A stretch of 14,030 nt of DNA from positions 1 to 14,030 of the forward strand of contig JBFXAN010000161.1 in NCBI GenBank assembly GCA_050184225.1, given 5' to 3'. The translations under genes were made by a program, and so were the position numbers. The DNA comes from JBFXAN01 sp050184225. GTDB lineage: Bacteria; Chloroflexota; Dehalococcoidia; CAUJGQ01. Below are positions 12,166-14,030 of this stretch, one piece after another (position 1 is the stretch's first letter; the number at the start of each line of letters is the position of its first letter). The notes under the pieces are model-generated. The model was not told the DNA's origin and did no database searches. It was given only the letters and a program-made list of their open reading frames with translations.

Positions 12166-12383
12166 TGGCTGACCTCGGCCTTGCCTGGTGCATCGCGGAC
12201 GGCCCGCAGCGTGTGCTCTGGGAGGACCGCATCGGCCGCGACTTCAGGTTGCGCCTGGAATGCGGCCACACGCGCCGGGCGCTGCTGGTGCATCACCAGG
12301 GCTTCCGGTGGGTGCTGCCGGACGTGCCTGAGGGGTATCGGGTGCCGGCCGAGGTGGTCGGGCCGGATGGGGTTGTGGAGTAG
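12165..12383 (+). CDS. Small phage protein of unknown function (72 aa)
   Basis: MADLGLAWCIADGPQRVLWE onward, with LRLECGHTRRALL in the middle and a Pro/Val-rich end (VLPDVPEGYRVPAEVV). Looks like a small beta-rich fold; Cys33 and His35 (ECGHT) recall half of a zinc knuckle. GGAGG lies before the ATG, which shares a base with the methyltransferase stop. No family recognised. Confidence 0.65.
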   Translation: MADLGLAWCIADGPQRVLWEDRIGRDFRLRLECGHTRRALLVHHQGFRWVLPDVPEGYRVPAEVVGPDGVVE

Positions 12384-12388
12384 CGGTG

Positions 12389-12655
12389 ATGCGGAGTGGT
12401 CCCCGGTTCAGCGACGAGGAGTACGCCGACACAGGGTGTGAGCTTGCGCCGCGTTGTCTCGCATGCCCGCTGCCGGATTGCAAATACACGATGCCACCCG
12501 GCCGGGCGAAGCGGTTGATCCGCACGATGCAGTTGACGCGACTGCTGGACACGGGGCTGAACATTGCGGCGGCGGCGGTGGCGTTGGGGATTTCGCGCCG
12601 GGCGGCCTATCGACTGATCCAGCAGCGCAAAGCGGAGGGAGGAACCAAGCAATGA
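12389..12655 (+). CDS. HTH protein with Cys cluster
   Basis: 88 residues. Cys17, Cys23, Cys26 and Cys31 (CELAPRCLACPLPDC) form a compact cluster that probably binds zinc or possibly an iron-sulfur centre. Residues about 47-79 (MQLTRLLDTGLNIAAAAVALGISRRAAYRLIQQ) are a Homeodomain-like HTH with ALGISRRAAYRLI as recognition part. A Cys cluster ending CPLPDC followed by an HTH is a familiar arrangement in phage proteins of unknown role, likely regulators. GTG at 12386 directly before the ATG could also start it; I prefer ATG 12389 for its 8-bp distance to GGAG. Confidence 0.72.
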   Translation: MRSGPRFSDEEYADTGCELAPRCLACPLPDCKYTMPPGRAKRLIRTMQLTRLLDTGLNIAAAAVALGISRRAAYRLIQQRKAEGGTKQ

Positions 12656-12846
12656 CTGACGAGACAGCGTTCGAGGCGTTCAAGCGCCACATCAAGGAGC
12701 ACCCCGGACGCCAGCACACCTACACGCCGTTCGGGTGGTTCGAGGCTGGGTGGAACGTGGCGCAACAGGCACGACAGGCGGCGCTTGATGTGGTCTACGC
12801 GATCGACGACCGGGTGATTGGGATACGGCGGGGGAGGGATGCGTGA
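12652..12846 (+). CDS. Small phage protein of unknown function (64 aa)
   Basis: MTDETAFEAFKRHIKEHPGR onward, with PFGWFEAGWNVAQQARQAALDVVYAIDD. The segment FEAFKRHIKEHP...FGWFEAGW resembles the small FEAW-type proteins often found in phages (a helix, then FxxGW); their function is unknown. Coupled to the preceding HTH gene by ATGA and followed by GGGGGAGGG for the next gene. Confidence 0.7.
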   Translation: MTDETAFEAFKRHIKEHPGRQHTYTPFGWFEAGWNVAQQARQAALDVVYAIDDRVIGIRRGRDA

Positions 12847-13091
12847 TGCGTGTTCTTGGGTTCTGCCTTGAGCAATCCTCGCTGGTGACGTGGGGTCCGA
12901 TTGGTGGCTACGAGTGCTCGTGCGAGCCGAAGCACGCATTTCGGGAGAATGACGACGGGACCGTCTCACCGGTCGAGCGGGGCGACGAGGCGTTCTGGTT
13001 TGCGGACGCCGGGTTCCGCGCTGAGGTCTACCGCTTCCCAGGCGAGGCCCACTTGCAGCAGATCGCGGCGGCCAGTGAGGAGGCGAGATGA
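12846..13091 (+). CDS. Small phage protein of unknown function (81 aa)
   Basis: MRVLGFCLEQSSLVTWGPIG onward, with YECSCEPKHAF and FWFADAGFRAEVYRFPGEAH. A soluble alpha/beta protein with two Cys pairs that I do not recognise. GGGGGAGGG lies 7 bp before ATG 12846; a GTG at 12843 would overlap the previous stop but sits too close to that site. It ends in ATGA, where an alternative start for the following frame lies. Confidence 0.65.
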   Translation: MRVLGFCLEQSSLVTWGPIGGYECSCEPKHAFRENDDGTVSPVERGDEAFWFADAGFRAEVYRFPGEAHLQQIAAASEEAR

Positions 13092-13094
13092 ACG

Positions 13095-13256
13095 ATGAAC
13101 GTGGCTCAGGAACAGGATCTCAGGCAGCAGTGGACGGCGTTCTGGCGGCGTCCGAATGCGCACAACCGGCGCAGCATCAAGACCACGATGAAGGCGCTGG
13201 TGCAGCGGCGGGCCAGGCGCCGGGCGAACGGGCGGATGCGGGCGCTGGTGACGTGA
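13095..13256 (+). CDS. Small basic phage protein (53 aa)
   Basis: MNVAQEQDLRQQWTAFWRRP then NAHNRRSIKTTMKALVQRRARRRANGRMRALVT. The strongly basic helical C-terminus suggests binding to nucleic acid. I prefer this frame over an overlapping one starting at 13088: third codon positions here are almost all G or C, as in the neighbouring genes, whereas the other frame shows mixed third positions and a low-complexity Gly/Ala/Gln product. GAGGAGG lies 11 bp upstream, somewhat far. The stop overlaps the next start (GTGA). Confidence 0.6.
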   Translation: MNVAQEQDLRQQWTAFWRRPNAHNRRSIKTTMKALVQRRARRRANGRMRALVT

Positions 13257-13726
13257 TCCACGTCTGCGCCTACACGCCGGATGGCCAGCGCTGTGCCATC
13301 ACGGGACTGCGCGGCGCGCTGCCGGTGTGGGAGCGCGCGGGCTACGTCGTGGTGCGTGAGGTAGCGACCGAGGCGGAGGCAGGGCGCTGGGTGGCGGATG
13401 CGACAGATGGTGGGGTAAGCGCCGACGATATCGATCTCGCTGACTATGTGTCGCCGGGGCCACAGGCAACCATCAACCTGGGGATGCTTCTGTCGAAGCT
13501 TCGATATGAAGAACTCCTGGATGCTGAAGCCCGCGTCGCTGCGCTCGAAACGCTGGCGCGAGCGGCGGTGCGGTTCATTGATCGCGACCTTATGCCCCGC
13601 TACGTTGAGTTGCTCGAAGCGGCCGGGATTCCACGCGAGCGGAGCGTTGCGGTTGAAGACGCGAAAACGCTCTTGGCTGACCCGCTGGCGGTGGCGCTGC
13701 TGGCGCGCGAGGACGGGGGAGCGTGA
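13253..13726 (+). CDS. Phage protein of unknown function (157 aa)
   Basis: Begins at GTG 13253 in a GTGA overlap: VIHVCAYTPDGQRCAITGLR, a small N-terminal alpha/beta part (to about 65), then a helical part with SKLRYEELLDAEARVAALETLARAAVRFIDRDLMPRYVELLEAAGI (about 81-125, partly coiled coil) and a helical end. The same frame is open back to ATG 13088, which would give 212 residues, but that 55-residue extension has poor coding character and overlaps the 53-residue gene. No function recognised. Confidence 0.65.
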   Translation: MIHVCAYTPDGQRCAITGLRGALPVWERAGYVVVREVATEAEAGRWVADATDGGVSADDIDLADYVSPGPQATINLGMLLSKLRYEELLDAEARVAALETLARAAVRFIDRDLMPRYVELLEAAGIPRERSVAVEDAKTLLADPLAVALLAREDGGA

Positions 13727-13950
13727 TGGTCGACTTGGTTGCACGCCTCGTCATTACGGTGTTTATCTGCCTTCTGGTGTTTGGCGTAGTTGCAGGATAC
13801 ACCGCGTTTGTCTTTAAGATGTGGGCTAAAGAAGCTCAGCAAGAGTTTGAGCAATGGGAGCGAGAACAGCATCGTTGGTCTAACGTGCGAAGCTCAAGAA
13901 GTGGGCCATTTGTACTACGCAAACAGACGCATGATGAAAGGAAAGTGTGA
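13726..13950 (+). CDS. Small membrane protein with cytoplasmic charged tail
   Basis: 74 residues. One strong N-terminal transmembrane helix (about 4-30, LVARLVITVFICLLVFGVVAGYTAFVF), then a charged, probably coiled-coil stretch KEAQQEFEQWEREQHRW and an Arg/Lys tail. GTG 13723 is an alternative start. Codon use is clearly richer in A and T than in the genes before it (AGA, TTT, CTA, CGA), which suggests more recent arrival of this end of the window. Function unknown. Confidence 0.68.
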   Translation: MVDLVARLVITVFICLLVFGVVAGYTAFVFKMWAKEAQQEFEQWEREQHRWSNVRSSRSGPFVLRKQTHDERKV

Positions 13951-14030
13951 TGACACGTCACAACCGAGATACGGGTGTGTTTGCTGATGCGGAGACGTGG
14001 CGCAAGGCGTGGGCTGAAGCCTATGAGAGT
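13950..14030 (+). CDS. Start of a further phage gene, cut by the window edge
   Basis: MTRHNRDTGVFADAETWRKA and seven more residues, open to the last base. The ATG shares a base with the previous stop (TGATG), and GGAAAG is a weak ribosome binding site. Too short to assign. Confidence 0.55.
   Translation, partial: MTRHNRDTGVFADAETWRKAWAEAYES

Overview
This window is the left, early part of a temperate phage genome or prophage from a high-GC bacterium. Four genes at the left end (integrase, lipoprotein, DUF4145 protein, repressor) run on the minus strand. Everything from 3339 onward runs on the plus strand as a tight train of small genes, mostly joined by ATGA, GTGA or TGATG stop/start overlaps. 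The host group cannot be fixed from sequence alone. The GC-rich third codon positions, a lipoprotein with a TATATPPP-type linker, and a GAAC-N4-GTTC box (the LexA site type of Gram-positives and of Chloroflexota) suggest a Chloroflexota (Thermomicrobia-like) host, with Actinomycetota as the alternative. No structural, packaging or lysis gene is visible, so the rest of the phage lies to the right.

Layout. 46-1927: tyrosine integrase downstream of a secreted lipoprotein, probably one operon. 2033-2686: DUF4145 protein with a zinc-ribbon-like part. 2687-2783: short region with a LexA-like palindrome and a possible 38-residue membrane peptide. 2783-3584: lysogeny switch, with divergent XRE repressor and Cro-like gene separated by 112 bp holding operator-like repeats. 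3623-6392: small early genes, including an excisionase-like HTH, a MarR-like protein, a DUF7666-like protein whose frame is broken by a third copy of an 8-bp repeat, and a DUF6197-like protein. 6393-6578: gene-free stretch with three consecutive hairpins. 6579-9365: DNA metabolism, with a Cys-rich miniprotein, a RecT-like annealing protein, a replication initiator-like HTH protein whose gene carries a regular iteron array (candidate origin), and a VRR-NUC nuclease. 9368-12165: a beta-class amino-methyltransferase (DPPY), a triple-HTH regulator, a Zn-finger miniprotein and a compact cytosine-C5 methyltransferase. 12165-14030: small proteins of unknown function, an HTH protein with a Cys cluster, a membrane protein and a gene cut by the window edge.

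How the parts fit: repressor and Cro-like protein decide lysogeny versus lytic growth; integrase plus the excisionase-like protein move the prophage in and out; RecT, VRR-NUC and the initiator handle recombination and replication, probably borrowing the host helicase since no helicase or loader is visible; the two orphan methyltransferases probably protect phage DNA from host restriction. The most interesting points are the iterons at 34-bp spacing inside the initiator gene, which pass through all three reading frames; the 8-bp repeat that switches the DUF7666-like protein between an Ala-rich and a Pro/Thr-rich tail; the LexA-like box in front of a TisB-like membrane peptide antisense to the repressor tail; and the double two-tier hairpins upstream of recT.
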